From Lepidostoma basale (Eukaryota; Arthropoda; Insecta; Trichoptera; Lepidostomatidae): a stretch of 64,000 nt of DNA. Below the pieces are notes generated by a model. It ran no database searches and was not told the origin of the DNA. It saw nothing but the letters and a program-made list of their open reading frames with translations. The translations under genes were made by a program, and so were the position numbers. The DNA lies in the NCBI GenBank assembly GCA_022606425.2, contig JAHDVF020001352.1, forward strand, positions 372,001 through 436,000. The letters run 5' to 3'. Shown here piece by piece: positions 1-11,700 of this stretch; position 1 is the stretch's first letter, and each line of letters opens with the position of its first letter.

Positions 1-45
1 TTTTAACACCATTGTTTAAGAAACAATACATATCATTGTATATTT
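1..45. repeat. Fragment of a family D palindrome end
   Basis: The bases around 11-30 match the outer end of family D (a run ending CAAGAAACAATA beside TCATTGTT). Only the end is present, because the element runs off the window or is truncated. Confidence 0.35.
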
Positions 46-89
46 AGAATTATACATGTTAGTTTGGAGTTTTGCATTATTTCGCTGGC

Positions 90-480
90 AACGGTGAATC
101 GGATAATACTGTTGGAGCACCACGACCCAGCAATTAGCCGCTTGGCTTCATAACTGTCACCCTGCAGCGCCGACTACTGGTCACCCGACGTGGGCCTTTA
201 ATTATTCATCGTTGATTGCCCAACATTAGGCGCTTTGTTCGGACCATCGGCCGAGGATACATTATTCCGCTCGTGGAGAAAGACGTAATCCGTTAGCGAG
301 ATCAAACAGGTTTGATCTACCTGCCGTGGAAATTGGATACAGCTCTTTGTTTTGACAGCCCGATCGGTCGCTTCGCCGAACTAATCCCGTGACATCACAT
401 CATGCAGATGGCCGCCGCGCTGCGATCTGATGAGAACCGAATTAATTGCCGTTGCGAGTGCATTAGTTTCAATAGATTCA
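90..480. promoter_or_regulatory. GC-richer single-copy island, candidate regulatory DNA
   Basis: This stretch is clearly GC-richer than its surroundings and shares no sequence with the repeat families seen elsewhere in the window. It holds several homeodomain-type TAATTA or ATTAATTG cores and lies in the presumed second intron of Serrate. No open frame or splice pair fits a Serrate exon. The regulatory role is inference from composition and position only. Confidence 0.28.
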
Positions 481-540
481 TTTTTTAATAGCCGGGTTAA
501 AACGCTTGACTTCAACTGGAATACAATCAAACACATGTTA

Positions 541-1125
541 GCCCACACATTTGTTGTTTCTTGAACAATGATGTAAAACTCCGTATTAAATAATTAATAC
601 GAATAAAAAGGTCTGTTTTAAACAAGTTTTACCTATTTTATTAGGATTAATTGTATCTCAATAGAGACGAAGATGTAAATTGTTTTCTGGGAACAGAATA
701 TGGTGGTCGAGGCGCTTACAGGACTTATGACCTGCCATTGGTTGGGTTAAGCGATCGCTTTATATTTAAAAACATTCCCCATTCCGCCCTACTTACGACC
801 ACCACGTCTGACAAACTTTTGGAAGATGTATATATGCTAGAATGCTGCGCTGCACTTCACATTTTTTTTAGTTCAATCTACACTAGCGCCATCCTTTAAA
901 GGGAATGACATGTTTTGCCTAGCTAAGGTACTAACAAATATCTAGAAATTTCTTGAAAAATTTATGATTTGCGGAACATTTGATAATACCTTAGAAAGGC
1001 GAAATTTGCCATTTCCATAAACTATAATTGTAGAAAACCGACGCTTTCGTTTTTATTAATTGGCTCATCATTTTTAGTTGAACACACGTTTAAAGTTATA
1101 ATATAATATTTAAAATACTAACTAA
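541..1125. repeat. Family D palindromic element, split by a family B insertion
   Basis: The left arm (about 550-640) has the D end with TCTTGAACAATGATGTAAAA and the AATACGAAT segment. The right arm (about 900-1110) carries the inverted counterpart with GAAAGGCGAAAT. Between them lies a family B copy. The arms rejoin logically around TTTTAT and GGGAATGACATG, so B came later. Confidence 0.6.
643..898 (+). repeat. Family B interspersed repeat
   Basis: It begins with ATTGTATCTCAATAGAGACG and contains GGACTTATGACCT and ACATTCCCCATTCC, all shared with copies near 8.0, 22.9, 31.9, 61.0 and 63.4 kb. An 82-residue open frame inside is not conserved between copies, so I treat the element as non-coding. 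Class unknown. Confidence 0.7.
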
Positions 1126-1401
1126 CAGTCAGTCCATTTTCCAGAATGGACAGACATTCATAATGGATCACCACTCTTAATTGACTCCGATGTCCAGCCG
1201 TTATTAATCATTTATGGCTAACTTTAACGTGTCGCACTTCCGTAACAAGGTGCGCGCGCACGCGGTTCTCAATCTTACCCTCTACTAAACGTGCCAAAAG
1301 AAAACTGACTTCAAAAGATATTACAATAGATTCAAAGTATCACTTTGATTAAATTTGAAGTAATTATATGAAATTTAAAAAAATTAAAGTGAAAAACTCA
1401 C

Positions 1402-1707
1402 CGTCCATCTGAATGAGAAGGGCAACAGGAGGCTGGCTTTATCTGGATCCGACATGGTGAAGCTGCTCCCACCCAGCACGGGGCTAGACGTGTTCCCGAA
1501 CGTGCAGCCGCTGGACGTGACGTTGGTCTGGTACTCCTTCAGGCACAGGCGAAAGTGCGTGCGGCAGGGGAGCGAGCACGGGGCCCCCGAGCCAATCGCG
1601 CCTCCCGCGATCCCCGCTCCGCCGCAACAGCCGCCGCCAGAGAGCGCGGACCGCGGGTTGGACATCTCTAGGATCTGCAGCTCGAAGAAGCCGGATGATT
1701 GCGCGCA
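1402..1707 (-). CDS. Ser: Serrate (Jagged-type Notch ligand), exon for the N-terminal MNNL domain
   Basis: This exon encodes the start of the mature extracellular part of the DSL-type Notch ligand Serrate, a membrane protein that activates Notch on neighbouring cells. The 102-codon frame opens with CAQSSGFFELQILEM, has the paired cysteines CCGG and then a spaced C..PC, and continues FRLCLKEYQTNVTSSGCTFG, PVLGGSSF, and LPFSFRWT at the end. The FRLCLKEYQT, GGSSF and FRWT blocks match Serrate more closely than Delta. Splice sites are clear: a pyrimidine-rich acceptor ending AACAG before 1707, and a strong donor GTGAGT starting at 1401. Both borders are phase 0. A glycine/alanine-rich stretch (about residues 24-37) follows the first cysteine pair and is longer than I expect for the family. 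The DSL and EGF exons must lie at lower coordinates outside the window. Open frames on the opposite strand here are shadows. Confidence 0.93.
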
Positions 1708-1974
1708 CTGTTAAAACAAACAAAAAAAGATGAGCAAAGAAAATATAGTGAAACAGTTTAAAATCAAAAATCTTGAAGCTTGCTTTAAAAAATAGAGTTT
1801 AAAACACACTTAAATAATGAAGCTAATATTACCAACAAAGTTTTATTCGATAACAAATTTTATTTAATTTTTTGAAGTGTTTACTAAAAAACAAAAAGCC
1901 TCTATACTGCAATATAAAATAATAATAATAAAATCTTTTGTATTTACTAAGTAAATTTAATGAAAAATATGTTC

Positions 1975-2310
1975 ACATGGAGGTCAGAGGAAACGCTTTA
2001 AAGACTTCTTAAGGGCGAACCTTCAAAGTATTAACATTAACATCGATAGTGAATGCTGAGAAAAGATTGCAGAATAAGGAACACCTGGATGGAGAACAAC
2101 AGTATATAAAGGCAGGCAAGACTTCGATGCATAGCGCAGAGACGACGCTGCAGAGAGGAAGAGGAGACGGTGGCGGTTCTATTGGCAATGTCTTCCCCTG
2201 CTCTAGAAGCCACAGAGTGTGTGGATCCAGGATTGGATTCTACAGTCACACGAAGACCCACATTCATGAAGGACAATCTTCATCTGATACGAGGAACAGC
2301 CGATGAATGA
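1975..2310 (+). mobile_element. RTE-like retrotransposon 3' end, zinc-finger type, degraded
   Basis: It starts in a frame reading like GGQRKRFKDFLRANLQS, a conserved block near the end of many insect RTE-like ORFs. It ends in a C2H2-like finger (C..C, then CGSRIGFYSHTKTH) and a short GAT-rich tail. Frameshifts separate the two blocks. The same layout occurs near 26.2 and 48.9 kb. Confidence 0.65.
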
Positions 2311-2429
2311 ATGACATTCATATCAGTAATCTCAAAATACGTTCGATTTGTATCATGATTTTAAATATGCATTGGTTCTAAAGTAAGTGTGTTATTTCAT
2401 TTTTCTCACGAGTTATTCAGGTCAAACTA

Positions 2430-2620
2430 CGTATTTATTGATTCTTGAAAAATGATGTAAAACTTCATATTCAATAATTCATAAGAATAAAATCGTCTAT
2501 TTTCTAGAAGTTTTATTATATTTTGTGTGAATGAAATGTTTCGTTTGTCTAAGGGATTATCAAATTTATCAATTAAATATGACAATGCCTCAGATATAAT
2601 AGACATTTTCATTCGTGTTA
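2430..2620. repeat. Family D element, degraded
   Basis: The left end (TTGAAAAATGATGTAAAACT), the segment AATTCATAAGAATAAAA and the arm with GAAATGTTTCG match family D. The right arm is short and diverged. Confidence 0.5.
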
Positions 2621-2624
2621 GTTA

Positions 2625-2855
2625 ACAAACTACTTAATTAATACGAATAAAAACGTCTATGTTCAAGAAGTTTTATTATAATTTATGGAAATGACATGTT
2701 TCGCCCTTCTAGGGTATAATGAAATGTCGTCTTAGAAAGGCGAAATACATCATTCCCATTAATTTTCTGATGGTTACTCTAATTACAAACGTTCTAAATA
2801 GTATCAAATATTTAGTATGGAGTTTAACATCTTTCTTCTAGAAACAATAAATCAA
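2625..2855. repeat. Family D element, second adjacent copy
   Basis: It carries AATTAATACGAATAAAAACG, then GAAATGACATGTTTCGCCC, and the inverted arm TTAGAAAGGCGAAA. It ends with GGAGTTTAACATC and AGAAACAATAAA. It lies head to tail with the previous copy. Confidence 0.55.
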
Positions 2856-2859
2856 ACTA

Positions 2860-3540
2860 CGAACTTTTGAATTAAGTTTATTATCAAAATAAATAATAAG
2901 TTTATCAATTCGAGAGCTTTGAAATAACATCGAGCAACACGTTGACAGCTTCCATGAGATGAACTCATCGAAGACCGGAATGAGTTAATCAACTGTAAGG
3001 TAAGCACTCAATTGTATGAGGGACTGAAGATAATAACAATCAAACAGCTCCACGTTAATCGGTAGATAAATACAAGAGAACCAGTCGCGTGCACATAGCA
3101 CTCCAGAAATAGAACCTACAAAAAACCAGCGATTTAACTATTTACAGTAGTGTTCTTCCATGAATTTCATTGAGATTGTATTAGTTTATAACTATTACTA
3201 CAGTTCGTGTGTTAGGGGTGTAGTATAGGTTTCGTTGAGTCCGCATTGCCGCAGTTATGTGCCGCTTTTGTGTGTGATAGTAAACTTATTTTAACAGGTT
3301 TGTAGGCTGTGGGCGGCATCTACGGATACACTTGTAGCAGGGAACTAACCGCCGTTTTAGTTTGTATAGTCGTGTTATCGCAGCTGCGTATCAGAGATGA
3401 ATATAACTGTCATTTATTAAGGAAAGTAAGTACCCGCAGAACGACGAGTTGATCATTTAACTAAATTCCTATCGCTTAACACAGTTAGGTATGGATTCGT
3501 AGAGACACAAATTAATGGACACAAATCAGTTTTTGATAAC
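2860..3540. other. Single-copy intronic stretch
   Basis: I see no gene, repeat family or strong open frame here. Composition is moderately AT-rich. Confidence 0.4.
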
Positions 3541-3541
3541 T

Positions 3542-3740
3542 GACTAACTAACTAACTAACTAACCAGCATGCCGTTTCGCCGGAAGGGTAGGCAGAGAGG
3601 ATAGATCGTCACATTGTTCTATCCTGGCATAATTCTCGCGAAATGCGTGCATTACAGGATATATGAATGTTGAGAAAACAAAAGACGTATGTCAGGAAAG
3701 TACAGTGTGGCGGTCCATTATTTATGCCTACCAAATTGGG
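3542..3740. mobile_element. Family A RTE-like tails in inverted orientation
   Basis: A minus-strand tail begins with repeated CTAA units and CCGTTTCGCCGGAAGGGTAG. From about 3660 a plus-strand piece reads TGAATGTTGAG ... CAGTGTGGCGGTCCATT. Two opposed 3' fragments abut, so this is either an inverted insertion or a rearranged copy. Confidence 0.55.
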
Positions 3741-3872
3741 AAAAAGGAGTGATGGTCAGTTAGTCATTGTTTATTAAAAAGTAATCAAATGATCCAATTA
3801 TTTGGGTTCAGTTTTAACTATTTCAAATATGGAGAAAACTAAAATGTATTTAATCTAATTTTAGATAAACTT

Positions 3873-4090
3873 AGGCGTTAACACTGTGGAATTCCATAAT
3901 GAATGTTTATGTATTATGTTTCTCCCGGTAATGAAAGTGTAAAACATTCGAAACATGTCGATAATGATAAACTCTAAAGTGAAAATGAAATAGTGTTTTA
4001 ATTCATAAAAAACAAACAAAAAAATGTATAATGATGTAAATAGTATTGTTAATATGCAACAAATAATAGTAAAACTCAATTCACTCAATA
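3873..4090 (+). repeat. Family E element with hammerhead-like remnant
   Basis: It starts with the E end GGCGTTAACACTGTGGAATT and contains CATTCGAAACATGTCGATAA followed by GTGTTTTAATTCAT. The box before the hairpin is diverged from CTGANGA. Confidence 0.5.
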
Positions 4091-4190
4091 TTTGCTAAAT
4101 AAATTAAGTATTAAATCAACGATTTTAACTACCAAACTTAGAAGAAACTTCTATGCATATAATCAATACGACATTAAAGGCAGAAACATA

Positions 4191-4384
4191 CTATTAACAC
4201 GCGACGTGGCGTGTTTACTCCCACCACCGGCAACAAGTCGATCTAGCTCGTCTGGATCGGGTGGCGAGTGCGCGCATGGCGTCGCGTTGGGTGTTCATAG
4301 TGTGATTCTGTCCATAGAAAATAATACAATTTGATTCGACTCAACACGCATCACGTGGCATCGGGTGGCGTGGCGCGTTAATAG
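4191..4384. mobile_element. MITE-like element with terminal inverted repeats
   Basis: The left end CTATTAACACGCGACG is matched by the inverse of the right end (CTATTAACGCGCCACG). The inside is GC-rich and has no convincing coding content. An 80-residue frame overlaps it but looks random. Confidence 0.5.
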
Positions 4385-4389
4385 TTTGT

Positions 4390-5235
4390 TTCTGCTTTAA
4401 AATGCGTTTCCATAATATTCAGCGTCAGTTTTCCGTATAAATATTCACAAAATACTTATAACCGTTGAGTTGTACAGTATGAACTTCCGGGCTTTTAATA
4501 TCTGTCTGGGTTCACAAACAAGTTAAAATGCTTTCCATAATTCATAGAGACAAAAAACTACTGCTTTTCCAACGTGTAATCTTCCAGCCTGATTCGTCAA
4601 GCTTATTTGAATGAATGAATAAATTCAATGCAGTATAAATCACTTGACATCGCAATTCTCATAATAATGATTGCTCATAAATATACAGTGCTTAATATGT
4701 AAATCATGTTTACTGAACACATAACTCATTAGCTTTTATTTAAACTGTCTATGCTCATAGTAATGTTCATGCGTCTTGCTTCTTATGTGATGTTTCTTTT
4801 TCAAGTAACTGTTTTGTTGTTTGTGCACGTATTTTTTTTTTTTGTGCAACTGTTTGGATTTAAGTGCAACTAATTACTTTTTTGTGCAATTGTTTTGGTC
4901 ATATAAATGTTTTGTTTAGTGCGTGTATTTTGCTTTACATGCTATTTTTTTTACTTTCCCTTACCTAACCATTTAGTTCTGCAATTAAAATAAAAAGTCA
5001 TATCCAATTACGAAGACCTTGCTTTAAAATAAATAAATCTTTATGAATATTGTACACATAAGTATTTAAAAAAAATTGTGAAAATACAAAATGTAGTTAC
5101 TCTATTTTTTTTCAAATGTGAATCCATAACACAAAGAAAATGCGAATTTAGAAGAAAACAAAAGATATATTTTATGGATTCATAACATAAAATTTAAGTT
5201 TTATTAAATACATCACTTATTTAACTTATTGAACG
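4390..5235. other. AT-rich stretch without recognisable features
   Basis: It has T-rich runs, including several short repeats of TTTGTGCAACTGTTT around 4800-4900. No gene seen. Confidence 0.4.
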
Positions 5236-5402
5236 CTAAGGCATTAACACTGTGGAATTCCATAGTAATATACTAATAGATTTTTATATTTTATATTTTT
5301 ACACCTGAAGATGGAGGTATCTTCCGAAACATGTCGTGTTTTTAATTTTTTTTTAAATAATAAGTGGATTAAACAAAGTTATTTTTAATTTCCTAAGTAT
5401 AT
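5236..5402 (+). repeat. Family E element carrying a full hammerhead-like motif
   Basis: It begins with the E end (AAGGCATTAACACTGTGGAA) and runs through a hairpin motif at 5301-5339 to GTGGATTAAACAAAG. A close relative is at 62390-62510. Confidence 0.55.
5301..5339 (+). ncRNA. Hammerhead-like motif, best candidate
   Basis: Stem I is ACAC (5301-5304) with GTGT (5336-5339). The box CTGAAGA is at 5305-5311, then one T. Hairpin GGAGG/CTTCC spans 5313-5325 with loop TAT. GAAAC is at 5326-5330, then AT, then GTC at 5333-5335, where a hammerhead would cleave after the C. The single T between CTGAAGA and the hairpin is not in the classic hammerhead core, which is the main doubt. Confidence 0.4.
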
Positions 5403-6170
5403 CACTTATTTGATTAATTATTCAATAAAATACATCATATATTCTTGCTTTTTGCTGGAGTGCAACTATTTCAAATTTCTTCAAAAGTATATTACGAGTA
5501 CTGATAAAATATGGTTTAAATTTTATAAAAAATTATTCTCCTTAAAAATTACTCGTATTAATATTTAAACACGTTTAATGTTATTGGAACATAATATTTT
5601 GTTAATATTTATGAGAGTAAAAAGTCAAGTATTTGACTACACATTGCTTCTTTACAGATGCATGATATAAATGGACTTTAAAAAAAAGGCATCCAACATT
5701 AAATATATTTAATGTTGGTACATGTGCATATTATACAGAAAGCATTTACTTGTAAAATAATGTTTTATATTTGACATTTGAATATTCATTGAATTCCTTT
5801 CGACGATTGAAAGTCAGGGCAGGATGTCTGAGAGCGAACCATCCACAATAGCTGAATACGCTGTAAGAATATTTCTCTTTTGATAACCGTTTCAAGAATA
5901 TTTGACACTTCCCCCTGCACGCAGCATCTCATTCTCCATGAACAGTGCCAGTGATATACCGTGAATACTAGAACGATATAAACTCAACAAGTTTTTTTAA
6001 TTGTAGATTTTATATTATATAATTTTTGGTAAAAAAAAATACTTAGTGTATTCCGAATCAGTACAATTTTTTTTTTACGTTTTTAACGTTTGCTTCTTGG
6101 TAGGTATATTTAAAACGTTTATAAATATTTTTTACAACATGTTGTAAGATGGTTAACTTATATAGTCTTA
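5403..6170. other. AT-rich stretch, little structure
   Basis: No gene or repeat family recognised. A short perfect palindrome built on CCAACATTAAATATATTTAA lies near 5692-5718. Confidence 0.4.
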
Positions 6171-6362
6171 AAAACTGTTAAATTTAAAAAAACTTTTTTT
6201 ATGTATCACAATTGTATTTTTATTTATATTTTACGCGACAGCTGTTTTGTCACGATATCATGATGAATAACATAGGTTGACGAAACAGCTGTCACGTAAA
6301 ATAAAAATAAAAATACAATTCTGATACATAAAAAAATGTTATTCAATTTAACAGTTTATAAT
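6171..6362. repeat. Palindromic element with GAAACAGCTGTC arms
   Basis: The arms pair from about 6171-6240 with 6290-6362, including ATGTATCACAATTGTATTTT and its inverse. The right arm holds TTGACGAAACAGCTGTCACG. A relative lies at 53470-53660. Confidence 0.6.
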
Positions 6363-7396
6363 GTTCAAGAATCAAAGTCTTGTTTTTATTCATATAATCA
6401 TTATACTTTTTGTCGAAATAATAAAATGCGTTAATTTAAAAATCATTACAAATTTTATAAAAATAAGTTTACACGCAAACTAGTAATTTTTATTTTTATA
6501 CTATTTATTACACGAGTATCGTGGCAGGCATCTGTTTATTGATACCCTACTATGTATATATAATACATAAAAAGCTCTTTTAAACATACGAATAATTACT
6601 AATAATAATATTTATAAAATCTGTTAAATAGTCTGTACAGCCACTGAATACACGCATAGAGATCGTACTTGCGTTCATTTATCATTGACCTATGAAAACC
6701 TCCGCGTGTTATTGTTTATCCGTAAAGACTTGCTTAGTTATTCCAGCGGTGTGTGTCAGAATACACGCATCCACGGCCCGTACTGCTGGCAGGGACACAA
6801 AGTGTACTGGGACTGCGACTACCATAATTTTATATTTAATCACACCCGACAATCTGCGTGAGCTCCCAGAAGGACTGCTGAACTGAGCTTGTATCAAAGT
6901 ATTAAAATAAATGGTACGCTCATAATTATTTATCCCTACAAAGGCACTGATGACAAGCGATATATTTCTGAATTAATTGATTGTACTTTCCTTATATGGT
7001 CCTATATTGTATTACTTATACAAGATTATTTACGACTGCTTTACATGCATTTTAGAAGATCAAAATCCATGACCATGGCTAAGTCATTTTTATTTTTTGA
7101 ATCAAATGTACGAGTATTGTATAAAAGCTGATATCATATGCCTGCGATTATAAATTCAAGTGATAGATATTTTCTTATTTTTTATCTTCCTCGTGTCAAT
7201 GGCAAGCTAGTTTCATAGGAAAGGCTTTAAATAGACTCCTATCTCTCCTTTTATATAAATCTGTCCACATTATACGAAGCTACGCCCAGATATTTAATTA
7301 ATTACATTTTCATTTGAAGCACTTACTTTCTGGTTAGACATTTTAAACTTATAGATATAAAATAATATAAGACTTAATATACATATAATAAATAAA
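6363..7396. other. Single-copy AT-rich intronic DNA
   Basis: Short open frames near 6692-6897 occur on both strands and show no family resemblance. I see no gene. Confidence 0.4.
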
Positions 7397-7580
7397 TGAA
7401 TAAAATACCACGGTATGGTGATTATAATTGATGCCAACTAGTTTCGCTTGGACCCAAGCTTCATCTGGGCAGCATAATAACTTATTAACTTTTTAAGAGA
7501 TATTTTACTACTCCGATGAAGCTTGGGTCTAAGACAAACTATTTAGTTGGCATCAATTATAATTACCATACCGTGGTTAA
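7397..7580. repeat. Palindromic element with hammerhead-like motifs in both arms
   Basis: The arms pair over ACCACGGTATGGTGATTATA ... ATACCGTGGT. In the left arm (read on minus, about 7431-7472) CAGATGA-A is followed by hairpin GCTTG/CAAGC, GAAAC, TA, GTT, and stem GCC/GGC. The right arm (7511-7552) is more decayed. A half copy is at 60227-60300. Confidence 0.65.
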
Positions 7581-7726
7581 ATTAATTATTAATTATTAAT
7601 AAGTTTAAAATATGTGGCAATGATCATATTGTCTTTGTAACTATGAAAATATTAGAATGATTATTTGAATTTTCATATTTTCATAGCGAAAAATTTACAA
7701 TTTAACTATTTAAACACTTTAATTTA
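7581..7726. other. AT-rich spacer
   Basis: Nothing recognised apart from simple AT-rich sequence. Confidence 0.3.
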
Positions 7727-8240
7727 CAAATATTTGTGAAAATGTATACTTACATCTGTATACGAATCCTGGATTTTCACCTGTGGGTGGTTAATTTAAA
7801 TTTTTAATTGTATCTCAATAGAGACGAAGAAACAAACTGAAAACTGAATATGGATGATCAAGGTGTTTACAGGACTTATGACCTGTCATTGGTTGGGTTA
7901 AGCGCACGCTTTATGTAATTACAACATTCCCCATTCCACCATTGTTATGATCATGTATGATACATTTTTTGGAAGTTGTATATATACTCCAAATCCATAC
8001 TTATTTTCACGTGGCAGTTCCAGTTAGCTATCTATGTAGATTTGATTGTACTAATTAATTTTTTAGATTAATCTATACAATCCATCCACTAACGCCATCT
8101 ATGAAGAATGATTGTTTTAGCATTTTAGCAAACTACTTTATTAACACAATGCGAAGAGGCTACCGCCTCCTATCGTACTGTTAGAAGTCGCCTGGAGTAT
8201 CCACTCCTATTTTTTACGCCAAATAATTGACCAGAATATT
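7727..8240 (+). repeat. Family B monomer, first unit of a tandem array
   Basis: It starts with CAAATATTTGTGAAAATG and CTGGATTTTCACCTGTGGG, then the body from ATTGTATCTCAATAGAGACG to the GCCTGGAG end. The same start recurs at 8241, so the unit is about 514 bp. Confidence 0.7.
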
Positions 8241-8477
8241 TACAAATATTTGTGAAAATGTATACTTACATCTGTATACGAATCCTGGATTTTCACCTGT
8301 GGGTGGTTAATTTTAATTTTTTTTTTAATTGTATCTCAATAGAGACGAAGAAACAAACTGGAAACTGAATATGGATGATCAAGGTGTTTACAGGACTTAT
8401 GACCTGTCATTGGTTGGGTTAAGCGCACGCTTTATGTAATTACAACATTCCCCATTCCACCATTGTTATTATGATCA
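8241..8477 (+). repeat. Family B monomer, second unit, truncated
   Basis: It repeats the first unit almost exactly, then stops at TTATGATCATG, where an inverted copy begins. Confidence 0.7.
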
Positions 8478-8795
8478 TGTCATAGATGGCGTTAGTGGAT
8501 GGATTGTATAGATTAATATTAAAAAATTAATTAGTACAATCAAATCTACATAGATGGCTAACTGGAACTGCCACGTGAAGATAAGTATGAATTTGGAGTA
8601 TATATACAACTTCCAAAAAATGTATCATACATGATCATAATAACAATGGTGGAATGGGGAATGTTGTAATTACATAAAGCGTGCGCTTAACCCAACCAAT
8701 GACAGGTCATAAGTCCTGTAAACACCTTGATCATCCATATTCAGTTTCCAGTTTGTTTCTTCGTCTCTATTGAGATACAATTAAAAATTTACTTT
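8478..8795 (-). repeat. Family B copy in inverted orientation
   Basis: It is the reverse complement of the preceding units, running from CATAGATGGCGTTAGTGG to the inverse of ATTGTATCTC. With unit two it makes a large palindrome. Confidence 0.7.
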
Positions 8796-11700
8796 AATTT
8801 ACATTCAGGATTAAATGTGTAAAATATTTTTTTACATTTCACAATAGTTGTTATTAATCTAAATATAAAACAAATTAATATAACCGGCGTTACTTGTAAT
8901 TAGGATAACATATCCCTATAGGTACTTAATCTCACGTTTATTTTATGTTTATAATAGGGTTACTTGAATAATGATAGAAAAAATAATACCAAGGAGACAA
9001 CTGAATGAACATTTTAATGCATTCGAATAAGCTCAATTAAAAATATGTTAATGTTACCCTATTTAAATCGAATAAAAATTTAAAATTATACAAAAAACAA
9101 TTCCACAAAACGTGTTTTAAAAAGTTAAATTAATTTGTAGCAATATATATTTAAAAATGAATAGATTTTACTAGTAAAGCAAACATTAATCTTACTTTCC
9201 TACAACGTTTCAAACTCAAGTTCCACACTATACACAATATAAATTATACCTTTTGAAGATAACGTGAAGTCATCCTTGAAAGTTGATTTAAAATATTTGT
9301 TTATTTGCTCTGTATGTCTGCATCGTGCAATACCATTACCACACAAACGTATGAAACTGCGTGTCTGATTTGGCTGGAATCGTAAAGTTAAAATATTATA
9401 ATTTTATAACCCAGGCATTGTAAAGGAACAATAAACTGAATGATAAAAACGTATTTTGCTCTCGATAAAACAGGAATGTAAAGTATTTATGAAAGGTATT
9501 AATGCGAAAGCCGACAGACTCCTGTAATATAATAAAATCTGTATTTAAAATGATTTGTATTTTGAAATACAACCTGGTTATCACGAGTAAGACGAGATCG
9601 ACTAAATTTACTCGTTATAAGCATTACTTCGTTAAATCAGAGAATAGGAATTATATTTTTTAATGCTAACAAAAAAAAACATCACATGAAGACATGAAGT
9701 ATCAGTTTCCTCGCTACATCCGAGATCTCACTATTTCAGTGTTCGAAATAACCGAGTTCGACTGTGTTTGTATTTTCTTGCATTGCATTTGTCACAACTA
9801 AACTATTTAAATAATAACACGAATTAACTCAAATAATTGGTAAAATATGTACCGCCATACAAAACCATTCCTGTGCCTTAAATACACAAAGCTTTAAATG
9901 TTTTTTTTTGACCGATAGTAAGTCTGTGTGATGTTTATTTAGTTTCGAATATAAAATCAAATACTCAATAGTAGTCACAAATAGACAAGAACTGTTTACT
10001 GAAAAGACTTAAGTTATCGCCAATACGAAGAAACGAATAGCAACTGAAACCGAATTAATCAATTACAAAAGGCAATCACGTTTAAAGTAGTAAATATCGA
10101 CGCGCGTGCGTGTCGCGAATATGAATATAGAAGAATCATTAGAGATACGTCAGAATAAAATAATGCATCAGTCCAATTGTTTTGCCCACCCCTGCATGGA
10201 AAGATTGTGGCGGCAAAATTGTTAAATGCTGAATGTTACAGAATGTTTTATTTACCAACATGAAGAATCGATCTACTTCTAGTGAAGCCAGTAAGGAGAG
10301 CAGTCAAGCTGTTGAATATGATCGCTTCGAAGATCGGCATTTTGAGAGGAAAATATTGGAGAGTATTTATCCTCATTGGGATCGATTTGTGTCATTTTGA
10401 ACGATTCTGGATCGATGTATTCTTCGTAATTGGAGACTTAAATGTATATATGTTTTAAATGTTGATTTGGAAAGAGAATTGTAAATTAAAATATTTTTTT
10501 AATAAACTTAAGACGTTAAATTTGAAATAATATTTTGATAATTCACACTGTGATTTTCCTGGTAACATATCAAGAAAAATACTCTTTAACCGTCGCGTCG
10601 CCATGTGGTAAATTGAGTTTCCACTGCCAATTTAAAGTTGATTTTCTTAAAACCTATGGACCCTAATATTATTAAAAAAATTGTAATCCTCCATTGAAGT
10701 GTTCTCAATATTTCGTAATAAAAAAAAAAGCAAAAAATTACTTCCTTCATCCCAAAAAAAAATATTTTCTAAGACTGCCCTCACCTTCATTCGTGTTAAG
10801 GTAGAATTTGTTTTGCTAATATTTACAACTTTATCAAAAGTGACAAATACTTACTCGCTGTTTTGAACGTATTATAAATTATATCTTTGACCTTTTCAAT
10901 ATGTACGTAATAATAACACTGTGGACGGAAACGCAGGACGCAACTTAATAATATCAGAACTGTGAAAATATTAACACTTTACCAAAAGGGACAAATATTA
11001 ATACGTACTCGTTGTCTTGAACGTACTATACATTTTGCCTAGGTGCCTTTATCCTCGCCCCGCCGGCCGCGGCGCGCAGACAAGTTTCGACCCGACCCGA
11101 CCCGATGTCCAGTCGCCCGTATGCTGTGACGCATTACATATCAGAAATCGCATGGTTCCAGAAAAAAATTAATAATGATATGTTTTTCAAATAATCCATG
11201 TATGTTATAGATATCGATCTATTCCTAATGAAATTCCCTACAAGATGACATAAATTAAATTTTGATTCATCTAGTCATATGCTTGATATTTAGATAAAGT
11301 TAGCGGTAAACTGAACTTACCACATGGGAGCGAGCGTTTTGTTTTGAACACGGTACGTTAAGGGTTAAGTGGATTAAATAGTGATTTAATTCATTGTGAA
11401 ATACGAGTAATTATTTATACTTTTTCAAAAACAACTGCATTTATCTTCATTGATCATTTACCAAGTACGTGGTTTTAATATAATACCTCCCAACTAGGGA
11501 AAACCCGTACATCTTATCCCTAAACCCGTTATCTTCAAAGCATGTTTATACAATTTAGTTTTTTATGTTTTAAAAACAAGCAGAAAACTGATTGATGTCA
11601 TAATAAATAAATAAATAAATATGTATGCGCGTAAGTAAAATAAAATACTCAAAGTAATCAGTCTAATGTCAGTCAATGTCAAACAAGACGACCGCATTTC

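Noticed and set aside
651..899. An 82-residue gene in family B, also 31835-32056
   Set aside because: The frame lies in a dispersed repeat and is broken in other copies.
1454..1723. Open frames on the other strand and other frame over the Serrate exon
   Set aside because: They are shadows of GC-rich coding DNA. Only the minus frame with splice sites matches a known family.
6692..6897. Opposed short frames as small genes
   Set aside because: Both strands are open by chance and there is no family match.
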